Assembly: GCA_002749535.1 (NCBI GenBank)
Contig: MZZL01000117.1
Location: 372,001-436,000 of the forward strand
DNA from: Apophysomyces variabilis
Taxonomy: Eukaryota > Mucoromycota > Mucoromycetes > Mucorales > Mucoraceae
Direction of reading: 5' to 3'
DNA length: 64,000 bases
In this document: in pieces, positions 21,798 to 34,893 of the stretch
How the letters are laid out: every line of letters starts with the position of its first letter
How positions within the stretch are numbered: position 1 is the first letter of the stretch
Position numbers and translations under genes: made by a program
Notes under the pieces: model-generated
Databases searched by the model: none
Told to the model about the DNA's origin: nothing
What the model saw: only the letters and a program-made list of their open reading frames with translations

Positions 21798-22447
21798 AGT
21801 AGTTAGGTAAAATTATATAGATCCAATCGTAAAGTTAGATATCTGTTCGTACGTTATATTATATATCTTCAATAAAATAAAAATGTTTGTTTTCTCTATA
21901 TATAAGGCTAAAGAAGTGTCCTTGTACATGATAAAGAAGTGTATTTTATTGGCTAAAATAATGCATGCAACGAAAAGAGCATCCAATTGAAAAGACTAGA
22001 TAAGAATCATTAGCTCCAATAGAATGTATCGTTGTAAGCAAGTTAATCCAATAAAAGGGCTTAAAGAAAAGAACATGGTCGAATAGAATTCTAATGTTAA
22101 TTGTTAAATGCATACAACTTAGTCCAATAGCATTAATGTAATTATGTCTGACACATACTGTTTTATCCAATTAATAAAGGTATAGAAGATGAGTAAAATG
22201 TGGTTAAAATATGGGTGAAAGGTACGTTTCACCCACTTGTCAAAAGTTTTACCCAGATTTTACCCAGGGTAAAACGTCCTTTGAACTGCAGTGTCTTATT
22301 GTACCTTTCCCCTTTTATCAATTGCTATTACATTGTATCCTTCTTTTCTAACTGTTATATGTATTGTGCGCCCTTTCCCTTCTTATATATATATGTATTC
22401 TCTTTATTTTGTACCCTTCTGACATAAGACAAAGCACCGCACATGTC
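21798..22447. other. AT-rich gene-free region with octamer inverted repeats
   Basis: No gene seen. At 22213-22274 an octamer GGGTRAAA occurs five times in alternating orientation: GGGTGAAA at 22213, TTTCACCC at 22227, TTTTACCC at 22247 and 22258, GGGTAAAA at 22267. Confidence 0.5.
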
Positions 22448-22538
22448 ATTTTGACACCGTGTGATATAATTATTTCTGAACATACGCAGGACCAACATCG
22501 ACTAGGAATTTACATTGAAATAACAGAAAATGTCCAGT
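22448..22538 (+). repeat. Diverged duplicated segment, copy B
   Basis: Counterpart of 19044-19140. It is cut at its right end by the hAT remnant, whose left terminus starts directly after AATGTCCAG. Confidence 0.6.
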
Positions 22539-23573
22539 AAGGCTCGCAATTTTAGACTGACCGTCCCAATACCAACCCGTACCGAACCATACCATCGATC
22601 TCGGTCTGTAAGTTTTGGACCGAACCCCTTGGACCGACGGTCTAGGTTTATAGATTTTGGACCAGGTTCAGTAAACCGTCCCAGCCTGACCGATTGGACC
22701 GTCGGTCATGATAGTAGTTTTGGTTTTCAAAAAAGACATTATTATCTATAAAGTATTATTGGAGAAATAACTCTCACAACAAGTAAAATAATCTTATTTA
22801 ATCAGTTCGTTGTATTTTATTTTTGCTTATAGTATGCGCAAACAAAGAATTGTCTGTAAGGTAATATTCTATTCTTTGTATTGTTATTATTGATAATTGT
22901 TCTTTCTTTCAACATTATATGCCATACCGTTTTCAAGTAACAGTAGCATTTGGTATAGGAATTTGCAAGTATCCACCCTTAGCTAGAATGGCGCGCGATT
23001 ACTTAGCAATTCCAGGTTAGTGTCTTTGTTCACCCCACATTCGTCTTCTGATTAACGTCGTTATCTCAGGTACAAGTGCTCCATCAGAACGAGTCTTCTC
23101 CACTGGCAAGGCTATTATAAGCCCAAATCGTGCTCCACTTGCTGTAGAAACCATTCGTGCTTGTATGCTTGACAAATACCGGCTACAACAAAAACTAAAG
23201 AATTGATATACAGTATTCTCTGAAATAAATCGATGTGTTGAATTAGCAGTTAATAAACGATGCATTGCGTTTTACCTTTCTTATTACATAAACTGCTTCT
23301 CTTAATCTGTAATGTAAATCACACTGAAACTGAAAATCTTGCAAGCAACAAAGCTTTTGTATACTTGTATAACTGCACTTATTGAAGTAAAGAGAAATAT
23401 TTACTTTGAATGTCTGTAAGTAATATTGTGTGTAATGTCATGTGAAAGGCATAGCATAGACCGACGGTCCTCCCAACGGTCCTTCCAGCGGTCTCGGTAC
23501 CTGTTCTTGGACCGTCCTGATTATAGACCGTCCCATACCGTCCCGTACCGACCATTGCGAGCCTTAATCATAG
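22539..23573 (+). mobile_element. Internally deleted hAT transposon
   Basis: Terminal inverted repeats TAAGGCTCGCAAT (22539) and ATTGCGAGCCTTA (ending about 23573) are perfect. Subterminal regions carry many ACCGTCC/GGACCGACGG words. The only coding remnant is the transposase C-terminus at about 22920-23206. The body of the transposase, including the catalytic RNase-H fold, is missing, so the copy cannot move by itself. Flanking 8-mers do not match, so the duplication has decayed or was lost. Confidence 0.75.
22920..23206 (+). pseudogene. hAT transposase C-terminal dimerisation remnant
   Basis: Two exons joined by an intron (23016-23069) encode YPPLARMARDYLAIPG then TSAPSERVFSTGKAIISPNR, the hallmark of the hAT C-terminal dimerisation domain, and end at TGA 23204-23206. 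Nothing upstream in the element resembles the BED finger or the catalytic domain. It is a relic exon pair kept by an internal deletion; whether it is expressed is unknown. Confidence 0.8.
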
Positions 23574-23764
23574 GGATGTATTTATGAAGAAACGAGACGA
23601 AAAGTTAAGAGCTTACACGAACTTTCTATCTCCCTGTTAATAAAAAAAGATCAAGAGTAAATTTTTTAATTTTTACATGATTTTGTTAGTGCTGTGCTAT
23701 CATACAATGTTGGGATGTTTACTAGTTATGTTTAGGTACGTATGCATATATGTAGCTGTATGAC
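23574..23764. other. short spacer, 3' flank of MYST gene
   Basis: No gene seen. The MYST gene (minus) ends at its right edge. Confidence 0.5.
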
Positions 23765-25142
<1,378 letters not shown>

Positions 25143-25496
25143 CGCAGCTTTGCTATTCTCTAAGGGGGAAGTGCCCAAATCAGATATGAGCAAGCAGCAT
25201 TTAAAGAGCAGGGGAGCGTGAGTCACGCGTCATCTGTTTTCGATTATCCTCCCTGTACCTTCATCTTCGGCTAAAGAAGTCGATCCACGGGTGTTTCGTT
25301 TAAACTGATCAGATGAGCGAGCCGTTTTATTTCCCATAAGGTTTCCACTGTGTATAATACTGTTTATTACTTAGATAAGGGGAAGAAGAAAGAAAAGCAG
25401 CAAAGGAATAGCAAAGAGGGAAAAATGTTTACTGCAAGAGCGAATTGCTCATTATCTGTGTCGACCATTTGCGCACCCACAGCGGAAATTAAAAAA
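25143..25496. other. intergenic between PGM 3' end and MYST 5' end
   Basis: Spacer between two minus-strand genes: it holds the MYST promoter and extends left from the PGM stop. The plus-strand 117-codon ORF overlapping it is a shadow. Confidence 0.5.
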
Positions 25497-27884
25497 TCAA
25501 TCTTCCTTCTTTCTTTGCAGTCCGTTTTTCTCGAACTCCATCAATTCAGTACCAATAGCTGCCACCACCTTAGCCAAGTCTTTCGCCGCTTGTTCTTCGG
25601 TATCGCCACGCAATTCAGAGTAGTATTTTATCTTTGGCTCCGTTCCGCTATTAGTCACATTAGTAAGACCACAAAATTTGCTTTCACTGTTACCTTGTTC
25701 TAATGGTGAATACTGTGTTGTTTTCTAGTTTGAAAGTAATCATCTCGGAAGATGACGACACGGGTAAAGTTGGATTTCCATCCGATGTATTCGAATCATA
25801 ACCAATGGTAAGATCACGGATACCAACTACTTTGTATCCTCCAATAGTCTCTGGATAAGCGAGACGATATCCAAACTATAGAAACAAATGCATGATTAGA
25901 GCAAGCTTGCCGTACCAGTGTACTTGCTTTAGAGTCTACTTTAGTCTGTAAACCGTTATCAGCACAAATAATAATTTATAAGCATACACTTGTGGTACTT
26001 ACAGGATGTTCACCATATCTGATACGCTCGAAAATTTGCCCAATCAATTGTTTGTCATGGCAAATAAAATACGAGTTGTCAGAAACAAAATAACCGTATT
26101 TCTTGTAGAGGCCATTCAGATATTCGTATACCGTCAGTCCTCGCTTATAGAGTTGTACTGCCCACTCAGAAAAGAAGGCAAGTGCACTGACGCCGTCTTT
26201 ATCCTTAACAATATCACCAATAGTAAATCCAATGGCTTCTTCATACGCAAACACGACGTTGTATCCTTCTTGTTCAAGTTGCATTGCCTTGTTTCCAATC
26301 CATTTGAAGCCCGTCAGAGATTCCTCAAAACGGAAGCCTTCCACTTCGGCCATTCGAGCTAAAAACTTGGAAGACACAGTGCTGGCAACCATAGCTAATT
26401 TTTCTACGTGCAAAAGTCCAAATATCTGAGTAAACACATTAAGAGCACATTTGATCATGTTACCGGTCTTTATGCCTGCAGCTTCAGCTTTCTCAAGTGA
26501 TGCAGCACCAAGGACAGCACCAATCTGATTACCGTTCAACAGCTTCCATTCACCGCTGCAAAGCTGTTAGTAAAATGGATTCATCGAATTACCCTACCTA
26601 TCCAGTTTCTCAGCAATTGCCAGACGATCTGCATCGGGATCATTAGCTAAAATAATATTGGCTCCATGTTGCTCTGCAGTTTGAATAGCCAAGCTCTATA
26701 AGGTTAGGTTAGCAATAGAAGCATTTAGAGCACAGGCAGCTTACCAATGAGCCCTTCCCTTCTTCTGGATTAGGAAATGCCACAGTGGGAAATTCAGGGT
26801 CAGGCTGAAACTGTTCAGTCACCGGAATAAACTCGGGTAAACCGAAGGACTCAAAAGCACGTTTAGCGAAGGGACCACCAACGCCATGCATAGCGGTATA
26901 AACGAATCGTACGTTCGTCTTTTCATTGTCTCCTCTATTTATCATACGTCAACCATAGTTGTGCTTGTCAGCTATACCTAAACTTCGATTGGCTCGTCAC
27001 TTCCGCAAAATAGGCATCAATCACACCCTCGTTAGTGGGGTCACTGCAAAGTTCACTTTTTGTTGCCAAATCATAATCCCAAGACCAAGGTTCCAAATTG
27101 TTCAAAATGCTAGCAGCGATACCCTCGTCATGGGGTGGAATAATTTGACATGCGTTTTCCCAATATCTGCTTTGATGTTAGAGCAAGTCAAATGTATTGA
27201 ATACGTACACTTTATATCCATTATCATCCTTGGGGTTCTATTCAGAGATTTAAAATGTGCCCTTAGCAAAATCAGCTACTTACGTGTGACGCTGTAATCA
27301 TGACACCACCCGCAGCATTAAGTTTTTTAATGGTATATGGCTACAATCAATATGTGAGCTGCGAAGAATATGTAGAAAGTGACGCAGCTTACCACCAACG
27401 GCGTGTGAACATAATCGTGAAAATACCAAACCTTGAATCCCCGAGTGATAAAGGCAGCTGCGGTCAAGCGAGCAAAGTCCTTTGAATGATAGCGATGATC
27501 ATGTCCCACAACCACACCACGAGACTTGGCATCTTTAACATTATCTTCAATATATCTTGCAAGACCTTGTGACGCTTGAAGCACGGTCAGGTCATTCATC
27601 CTGGAGAAGCCTGCTTCCATTTTGGCTCGCAGACCTGTAACAAAATTCAGATAGGGCAAATTTAATGTAGTAAGACGCTACCTGCAGTGCCGAACTCAAT
27701 GCGGTTCAATAGTCTTTTCGACAGTTCTTCGTAATTGCTTTCTCGCTGCAGCGCAAGGATTTCGTCACGAGTTTGTTCATTCTATAGACGGGTTTAAAAG
27801 GGGTATATTCAAGAAACATAATCGTACTTTATCAAGGCGTAACCACTCTTGCACCAACTTCTCGAGTTCGTTTTGGGAAGTCAT
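25497..27884 (-). CDS. Phosphoglucomutase-2/phosphopentomutase-type alpha-phosphohexomutase
   Basis: Starts [19 protein letters not shown] at 27884 and spans about eleven exons. Family motifs in order: [21 protein letters not shown] at the N-terminus, [17 protein letters not shown], the phosphoserine loop GGVMITASH at about 27290-27310, [13 protein letters not shown], the sugar-binding [13 protein letters not shown] near 26230-26255, and a C-terminal phosphate-binding domain ending in [13 protein letters not shown]. The EEAIGF form and overall layout fit the PGM2/Pgm3 branch, which interconverts ribose-1-P and ribose-5-P and also glucose phosphates. It acts in cytosolic nucleoside salvage or glycogen metabolism. 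Subtype is inferred from motif style rather than from a tree. Confidence 0.92.
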
Positions 27885-28573
27885 TGTTTGCAAAACAGAG
27901 ATCAAATCCGTTCCCTGTCGGGACTGTGCTTCAAACAAGAGGGAACTTCGCTCCGAGGCAAAAATAATTAACCGAATTATACCTCATGGCGCAATGACAC
28001 CTATAAAATGACTTTTGTGTTGACGGGGAATAAATTTCGCACTCAAGGTTCTAAAGAAAAAGAGTGGTGCTTTTACTGTGAATAATTCAAATGCTAAGAT
28101 CCAAGGTAAGAACGACAACAGCGTGGCATAATGTTGCTACTTTACGACAATGTCCATTCAAACAAAAAAAATCAAATGGAATAGAACGAAAGAGTGAATG
28201 GATTTATGTACTGTTACTGTATTCTCCCAATTTACATTGTCTGAGGGAGAGTTTCAGACAGTTAAGGACGATACATAAGCTGGCGGATGATGACCTAGTA
28301 CGGTAGCATAGATAGAGAACAATTGTCGATCGGTTTGACAAAAAATGCCGCCAGTTCATGGCTGTAACACTTGTCGATTCAGAGATATTAACCATCTATC
28401 GATGTGTGGCATCACAATTTGACCGTGGTTCTGCTTCTTTATGCAGTGTTTCAAGTTCCTCTTAGGTTGTTTTGGATCAGTTTGTTTCATTGAATGACAT
28501 CAGTTTCCCTGTTTCCGCAATTGCCTGAACATTAGCACATCATATCACGATGCCTTCCTCCATTGATAGGACG
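27885..28573. other. intergenic, PGM promoter side
   Basis: No gene supported. The short ORFs on both strands overlap one another and show no motif. Confidence 0.45.
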
Positions 28574-29304
28574 ATGTGCTGTCCTCATTCATCCTTTCTT
28601 TTGGTTTTAACTCTCTTACTGCATCTTCAATTACATGATTTATTGATACCTTCGTCAATCCTACGTGTTGAAAAAGTACCTTGGTAAGTAGTACACAGAC
28701 ACAGAAAGTTTATCTAACCGGATGATTCCAGTACGCTAGACCAATGTTCCAAGTATGAAATCAGAAGGATATCGAATGATATGCTGGGCTCTTAATCAAG
28801 GTAATTTCCTACTACTACAAGGACTACTGTTTATTAACTTTATCTCTTCCAGGAAATGCACAAAACTCCCGATCGAAAGAGTTACAAGGCATCTTTCAAG
28901 AGAACCATTTGATGAAATAACGTACGGAACGTTGGATGTTGTTATTATTATGCAGCAATTTTAACCTCAGGACACAATGTATCTTCATCTTATACTGAAA
29001 TTATCACTCCTTGCACACACGGTTTCAATCAACAGGGCAAACGCATCAAGAAATTAGAGGTATTCCTATCTAAAAGCAAGAGCAACATTTGCTTCCCAAC
29101 AGTCATTGTTCGTCACAATGTAGTTCCTTTAAATTTATACGAGCAGAGAAGCAAAACAGTTTCCTGCTCGAGAGTAGTTGGGCTTAAGTTTCTGCCAGAT
29201 GATGCATTTCTGCACATTCTTTCCATCCTTATCGGCGCTCGCAGTGAATTTGTTGTAATGCTGATACTCCTACTAGGGACGGAGCAGCTGTTCGGAAATA
29301 GGTG
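28574..29304 (+). CDS. Candidate spliced secreted/membrane protein, unresolved
   Basis: An ATG at 28574 opens a strong signal-peptide-like stretch (MCCPHSSFLLVLTLLLHLQL). A GT donor after RVEK and an acceptor GCTAG near 28739 lead in phase to TNVPSMKSEGYRMICWALNQ, then a GTAATT donor at about 28801 and acceptor TTCCAG at about 28853 lead to GNAQNSRSKELQGIFQENH. A separate open stretch of about 115 codons without a start (about 28955-29304) ends in a hydrophobic segment, VVMLILLLG. The last join is unresolved. No family is recognised. This may be one small secreted-protein gene or chance. Confidence 0.25.
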
Positions 29305-29557
29305 AAGGCACTATAGTACTAGTTCAGTGACAAACCATGAACGAAATTTAATGCGACTCCAGTTAATTTTTGGTCCATGGGCGGACTGAGCTAATGCGAG
29401 TAAGATATCTTCCAAGAATCGATAATAATGCATATCTATTTTGCTTTTAGTGCATAATTGTTCCTTTCACACACACAAAATCCAACTAGAATGGCGTAAA
29501 ACAACATTAAGTAAGCAGTCTTTTTGTATTTGTTGGCGTTTGTCAAGAACCGAACCC

Positions 29558-30697
29558 CTAATCCTTCTTGGCGTAATATACAGGTCCATGACAATTACCA
29601 AGTTGTGGAGCGTTCGTAAGTTCATAGTTGTCGCGCCCAGCTACGTAAAAATACAGGGACACTTCATTCAAGTGACCGTTTCGATTGCAGGATAGTTTCA
29701 CTCGCGATTTGAACCGCTGCTGCAATGCGTCTCTGATCGTATCTACGTTATACCAATATCCTGGTATAACACCTGCAAGACTATTGCAATCTCAGTCTCT
29801 TGTTAGCTGATTAGTTTGCTGTGACCCACTTCAGAGCAGCATAAATGTCATGTTCTTGGTGAAGAGAGAGAACTTTCTAACAGATATCATGAAAAGTGAT
29901 AAATTAGACATTGTATACAAGAAATACGACGGACTGTACCCAGAAATATGCCGTTACATCGTCGTACTTCGTGTAAGTCGTGCCGAAGCAAGTTGGTCTC
30001 AAGGTACTAACACATGTTCCATGCTTCGTCCACTCGTGGGACCAAAACCTTGAACCGTTAGTTGGACATATGGGATGATGCTCTCTTACCAGTTATTATC
30101 GCCCTTAGCGCTAGGCCAGAATAATTTCATTTCTTCGTACAGCTCAGAATCTTTGTCCCTAATAATGGCACCAATTTGATTTGATGATCGTGAGCGATCG
30201 CAGCCTACAAATAGAGTATTGCGTGTTCGATTCATTTGTATTTAGTACAGTCATCCGTACCACCAGAGGGTGCATATCGGCCGGAACTACGGTTATCTGA
30301 GTTTAAAAACGACACGGAGATGCCATGACAACGGTGTAACGTACCATTCATTTGGCCATAAGCCTAAATAGTCCCATACAAAATGCTCAGCAAGCTGCAG
30401 ATTGTAGCCGTTTGTACTTACCATGGATTGTAAAATAGTCCCGTGGACCGTATCCTGGCATCCACTGCAATGTGAGCACCACGAATCCATATTTCGGCGA
30501 ACAACAGGCATCTACAGGGTCTTGCCAATGGCACGATAAGACCGAGTCTACGCTACACGATAAGCTTTTTATGGTATATCCCATATCACACAACTGTTGC
30601 AAGCTAATGGAGGATCATCAAATACAAGTTGATCGATCGATGCTGCATATGCAAATGCTGAGACGAAGAACAGTGGCAAAATAGGAAAAACAAGCAT
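29558..30697 (-). CDS. Secreted ribonuclease T2
   Basis: Starts at 30697 with a signal peptide (MLVFPILPLFFVSAFAYAA). Conserved T2 elements follow across several exons: SLSCSVDSVLSCHWQDP, GFVVLTLQWMPGYGPRDY, CAS I FTIHG|LWPNE with the catalytic His, SSNQIGAIIRDKDSELYEEM, CAS II FWSHEWTKHGTC with Glu, Lys and the second catalytic His (about 30020-30050), KVLSLHQEHDIYAALK, and a C-terminus VSLYFYVAGRDNYELTN ending at TAG 29558-29560. The enzyme cleaves single-stranded RNA without base specificity and acts in vacuole or medium for phosphate and nucleotide scavenging. The first intron deduced is only 32 nt (30594-30625), and the join after LWPNEW is not resolved in phase, so a small sequence error or alternative exon is possible there. 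Confidence 0.9.
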
Positions 30698-31721
30698 AAC
30701 CAGGAAGAGCAAGGGGAAAGAGATAGGAAAACAAAAGAAGCGTGAGATAAGCGTGACCTTTACGTCCCCCGACGCAGCGGCGCATGACCCAGGTTTTGAC
30801 GCCGGTAAATCAACTACGGCTTGCTGGTTTCAATCAGTCACGCATTGATTGTTCAATTACTAGGATCGTATACGTTAATGCTCCAGTCTATGTTGGGAAC
30901 GGACAGACGCTGATAAACTTTACGCACACCTAATGTTCAAATGTTAAACCTCTGCAGTTGTTTTGTTTCAGTCCGGCCAGTTATCTAATTTTGAAGCCAG
31001 GTGCAATGGCACGAAGTATCCATTTACTCACAGTTACAAGTAGAAAACTGATGTTATTTCTGTGCGACGAAGATAGCTATATTTTCATTACTTTTCACTC
31101 CAACATATCTAATTTACACGATGAGCTAGCGGCTGGCCCAAAGTTTCAAATGCCAGAGTCGGGCACGAAATAAGAGGGGCCCAGAGAGTGGATTCCAAAC
31201 ACAGACAATCTGTACCGAGAGTGTCATTACCTTACAATAACCGTAACAGCGAACAGCTTACAAACTCGGCTTATATCAATTCTGAACGACGCTTTTTAAG
31301 ACAGGACGACATAAAGGTTCCCGTAAAATGAACTTTCTTTAATACCGCTCTTCTGCTACATGTCCATAGTCAGGAGAAAATGATGATAGTTGCCCGTTAT
31401 TCGTATGTAAGGGAATTGTTGACTTCATTACCACGAAATATTCCAGTACGTGTTAACAACAGATCTCAAGTCAAGCGAAAGCATGGATGACTGAAATTGA
31501 AATCCCTCTACTTAGTTGTAATATATAATAAAAAGGACAAATAAGAATAAGTTAATATGCTCCGGGTGTGAGACGGGATAGTATGACGAGCCCAGAAGTA
31601 ATTTGCATTTCATCTGCGTGACAAGCAAAGAGCAGGTGCAAAATTAATCTTCCTTTTCTAATCCGCTTTGCTTTTCTTCTTTCTTTTCTCGTACATTTTC
31701 TTTGTCTTTCAAGCGTATCAA
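30698..31721. other. divergent intergenic region
   Basis: Lies between the 5' ends of RNase T2 (minus) and the NDPK-like gene (plus), so it should hold both promoters. No gene recognised. A pyrimidine-rich stretch (31664-31700) precedes the NDPK-like start. Confidence 0.55.
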
Positions 31722-33508
31722 ATGACACAAAGCGAGGAAATAGTGAGTAATTGTTTGTAAGGTACTACTGTTCTTATTCCTTTTCAGAAAGCTCAGCCTA
31801 TTCTGGCTATTCATCAAGGTAAGACCATTGCATTGTCATAAACGAACTAAAGAAGTAGGAGAATCCAGCCATAGAATGTTGCACAGACAGGATCAAAGAT
31901 CTTACGGAAAAAAAAGGTCCATGGATATGTTCCGACGATGTTCAAGGTAACGAGCATACAAGAACCTCACAAGAAAAAAGACCAACCATTGAACGGTGAA
32001 TTTATCCATATCTAGCCTCCGTGACAATTCAGGAAGATTCAGTTTTAAACGACAATTACAGCAACAGCCATTGTGATCCATCCGGTGCATCTGAACACGT
32101 GTTACGTATGCTGGCCTTGATTAAACCGAGTGCTATGTCTCGGAAGGAATATTTGCTCCAAACGATCAAGGATTTAGGATACACAATAGTTGATCAGCGT
32201 GAAACCCAGCTTAGCTTAAACCAGGCTCGACTTTTCTATCGTGAACATAAGAAAAGGACATATTATGACGAGCTAACAACTTGTATAAGCAGGTTAGATA
32301 AACGAGGGAAGGGACTGTGAGACTAGTATTGACTTCTGAATAGTCAGCCTATATATGCTATGATCTTGGAAAAGGAGGATGCTATTCAGGCATGGAGAGA
32401 TTGGATTCAAAAAGAGGAAGGGGAACTATCAAGGTAAACAAAAATCATTGCCTATTTGGGCCATCATTTGCTTATCCTTGCATAGCGAGCTTTCCAGCGC
32501 AGTGCATGGAAGTGACAGTATAACTAATGCAGAACGAGAAATTGATCTTATGTTTAACCAATTTATACCCAAGTCAACCATGGAGCAGCCGACGAATGCA
32601 GAGAATATTGGGGACAAGAAAAACCAGGGTCTAAACGCCTCGGAAGATACGACCAACAGTGATATAAATGCAAAGAATGATGTCGATCAGGAGCAGTCAG
32701 ACAAATGCATACAAGAGGAGAACCATGTACCAGCACCAATACCTAACGTGATTCATGAAGAAAAGGGAAAGAAATTGACCGAAATTGCGGCTGGAAAAGA
32801 AGATGGGCAGGTCGGGAAACATTCCGATAAGACCAGCAAGCTCGACGTCAAAGGGAAGGAAACCAGTGAGAAAAAGTTACCAAGGATCTCATCAGGGGAC
32901 GGTAAATCTCGCCCTCAGCAATCAGGAGCCAAACAATCAGTTCAGCGCATAGTGGCATGTGAAAGAAAAAAGGTCGCCAGCGCGTTAGCCCCTGTTAATC
33001 GAAAGCCAGTTGTGAAGACTAGTTCTATGGCCACGGCAATAGATGGAACATCACGACGGGTAGTATCAAAGCCTGAGAAAGAATTGCACGTTTCTCGATT
33101 AGCTCCTAGAGCAGCTATAGCAAAAGAGAAAACGAAAGTAACCAGTAAAAATGTGCTATCTCGCCTTACGGCACCAACTGTTGCAAGCGCCAAAAAGCAA
33201 GCTAATACAGATACTTTAAGAAAACCCACCATCACCACCAGGCCAAAACATGACTCTACATTTCGACAGGAAGCTATGCGATCCTTAGCTCACAATCCAA
33301 AACCCAAAGTAAGCTCGTGGCTAAACATTGAGGGGTACTTTCTAACTGGCTCCTTTGATAGATAAAAGTAGTGACAGATCCAATTGCTCCCAAACTACCA
33401 GCCAATTCTGAGACTAAGCTGAGTAGATACAATTCTCCTCGGCCATTAAAAGCTGCAACTAAACCAAAGGTAAAAGAACCAAAAAGAAAAGGCAAAGTAA
33501 GCCGCTAA
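31722..33508 (+). CDS. NDP-kinase-like domain protein with long basic Ser/Lys-rich tail
   Basis: Exons begin MTQSEEI (31722), KAQPILAIHQ, AIECCTDRIKDLTEKKGPW and then the NDPK domain: RMLALIKPSAMSRKEYLLQT, KDLGYTIVDQRETQLSLNQA, QPIYAMILEKEDAIQAWRD and VHGSDSITNAEREIDLMFN. HGSDS carries the catalytic His of nucleoside diphosphate kinases. The GPT...SLRAxFG segment (Kpn loop with nucleotide-binding Arg) normally between WRDLI and HGSDS is missing in my exon model, being replaced by a short QKEEGEL linker. The enzyme may therefore be inactive, like NME5-type proteins. A tail of over 250 residues rich in Lys/Ser/Thr follows. The last intron (about 33310-33361) leads to IKVVTDPIAPKLPAN and stop TAA at 33506-33508. 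Confidence 0.75.
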
Positions 33509-34893
33509 ACTGTTCAAAACAAGGCCAAACCCTCCACAGAAGCCTGTGGTGAAAATGCCAAGGGCAAGATAGATATTGATACCACAAGATCTAATGGACT
33601 GACCACCATTGCACGTAAATTAGACATCAAGTCAACGGCAAAGTCCACAAAGCCAAATACCACTTGAGACCGAGTAGAAAAGAGGTTGGCGTTCGCGAGC
33701 ATGTTTCAGGACAAATTAGTCCGTCTGCTGGAAATCGAAGCTTAAACCGAGTAAACTCTTTCTTGCAGACATTCTTTTCATTGGCTTCCATTTCATAAAC
33801 TAACACCATCTGCAGATAATAATAATAATAAAAAAAGGAACAACAGCCGACACAGCGCGGACCTATTACAGACTGCATTAATGCTTATTGTATCGGTTTT
33901 TTGCATTAATTTAAAGAAATGCTGTGCCCAAGGAAAAATGAAGTTGGCGCTAAAGCGAAAGAAGTATGGATTGTTATAAAATGTGCTAAAGAGAAGCCAT
34001 ATTGTCTTTCACAGGGACTGGGATCCCATGAAGGTAAAATATGTCGGAAGAGCTCAACATGTTTAATTCATGGTTTAATAGACAGTCTTTATTAATTTCA
34101 GAGGGGTAATACGGACGAACGAGTCTGGGTCAGCGGCATTATAAATCCGTTTTAACCAATGGTGCGAAAGACCTTTTTGTTTTTTAAAAAAAGAGATAAA
34201 GGATTGGTGGAAGGAGGAGCTCACTAGGCGTGCAAATAGAGAAATGAAGTTGACAGTATACAGCTATCAATTGAATCAAAAGTAAAGAGTTAAAGACACC
34301 TTATATCTATCCAGGGCATACCCACTTTGTGAGAAGGAACAAGAAATGATAAAAAAGGGCGCGGCGGGATTTATAGGGAATGCAGATCACTCGGCTCCAT
34401 TGATCAGAAGAAGACTATAGAACGTCAAGTTGGTTTGCGCTAAAGAATGGAGATAAAACGCATTAATACGTACCGCTAGGGAGACAGACACTAGACAAAG
34501 AAAATGAAACGTTCAAGGGTGGTGAGAGCAGTACACATCCGATAAAGGAACGTTCAGAGAAGTGGTCAGTAATGTGTTAGCCGACAATACCTTGGAGATG
34601 ATACTGTACTACAACATGTAGCTAACAATACTACATAAATTAATAGTTAGAAGACAAGGAAAGAGACTGGGACATCAAGATATTAAATGAAAGCAGAAAG
34701 AGCTACTCTTTCATTATATTCTCTTTCCTACAGATCTCTACAACACTAGCCAATTATATCAGTTTTTTGGCCATGCAACATCAATATCTGTGCTAACATT
34801 GACATAAAAGTACAATTTATTAATGGCATATAATTACAAATTATTGGTAGCATAGTAAAATCAACGAATTCACATAATTTTATGTTCATTTTC
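33509..34893. other. convergent intergenic region, no separate gene
   Basis: The reading frame of the preceding gene stays open for about 50 codons after its stop, to TGA near 33667. Beyond that the sequence is purine-rich, with a TAA repeat at about 33819-33834 and no recognisable gene. The PARP gene (minus) ends at the right edge. Confidence 0.5.

Noticed and set aside
30958..31173. 71-codon ORF in the RNase T2/NDPK-like divergent promoter
   Set aside because: No motif and it lies where two promoters are expected.
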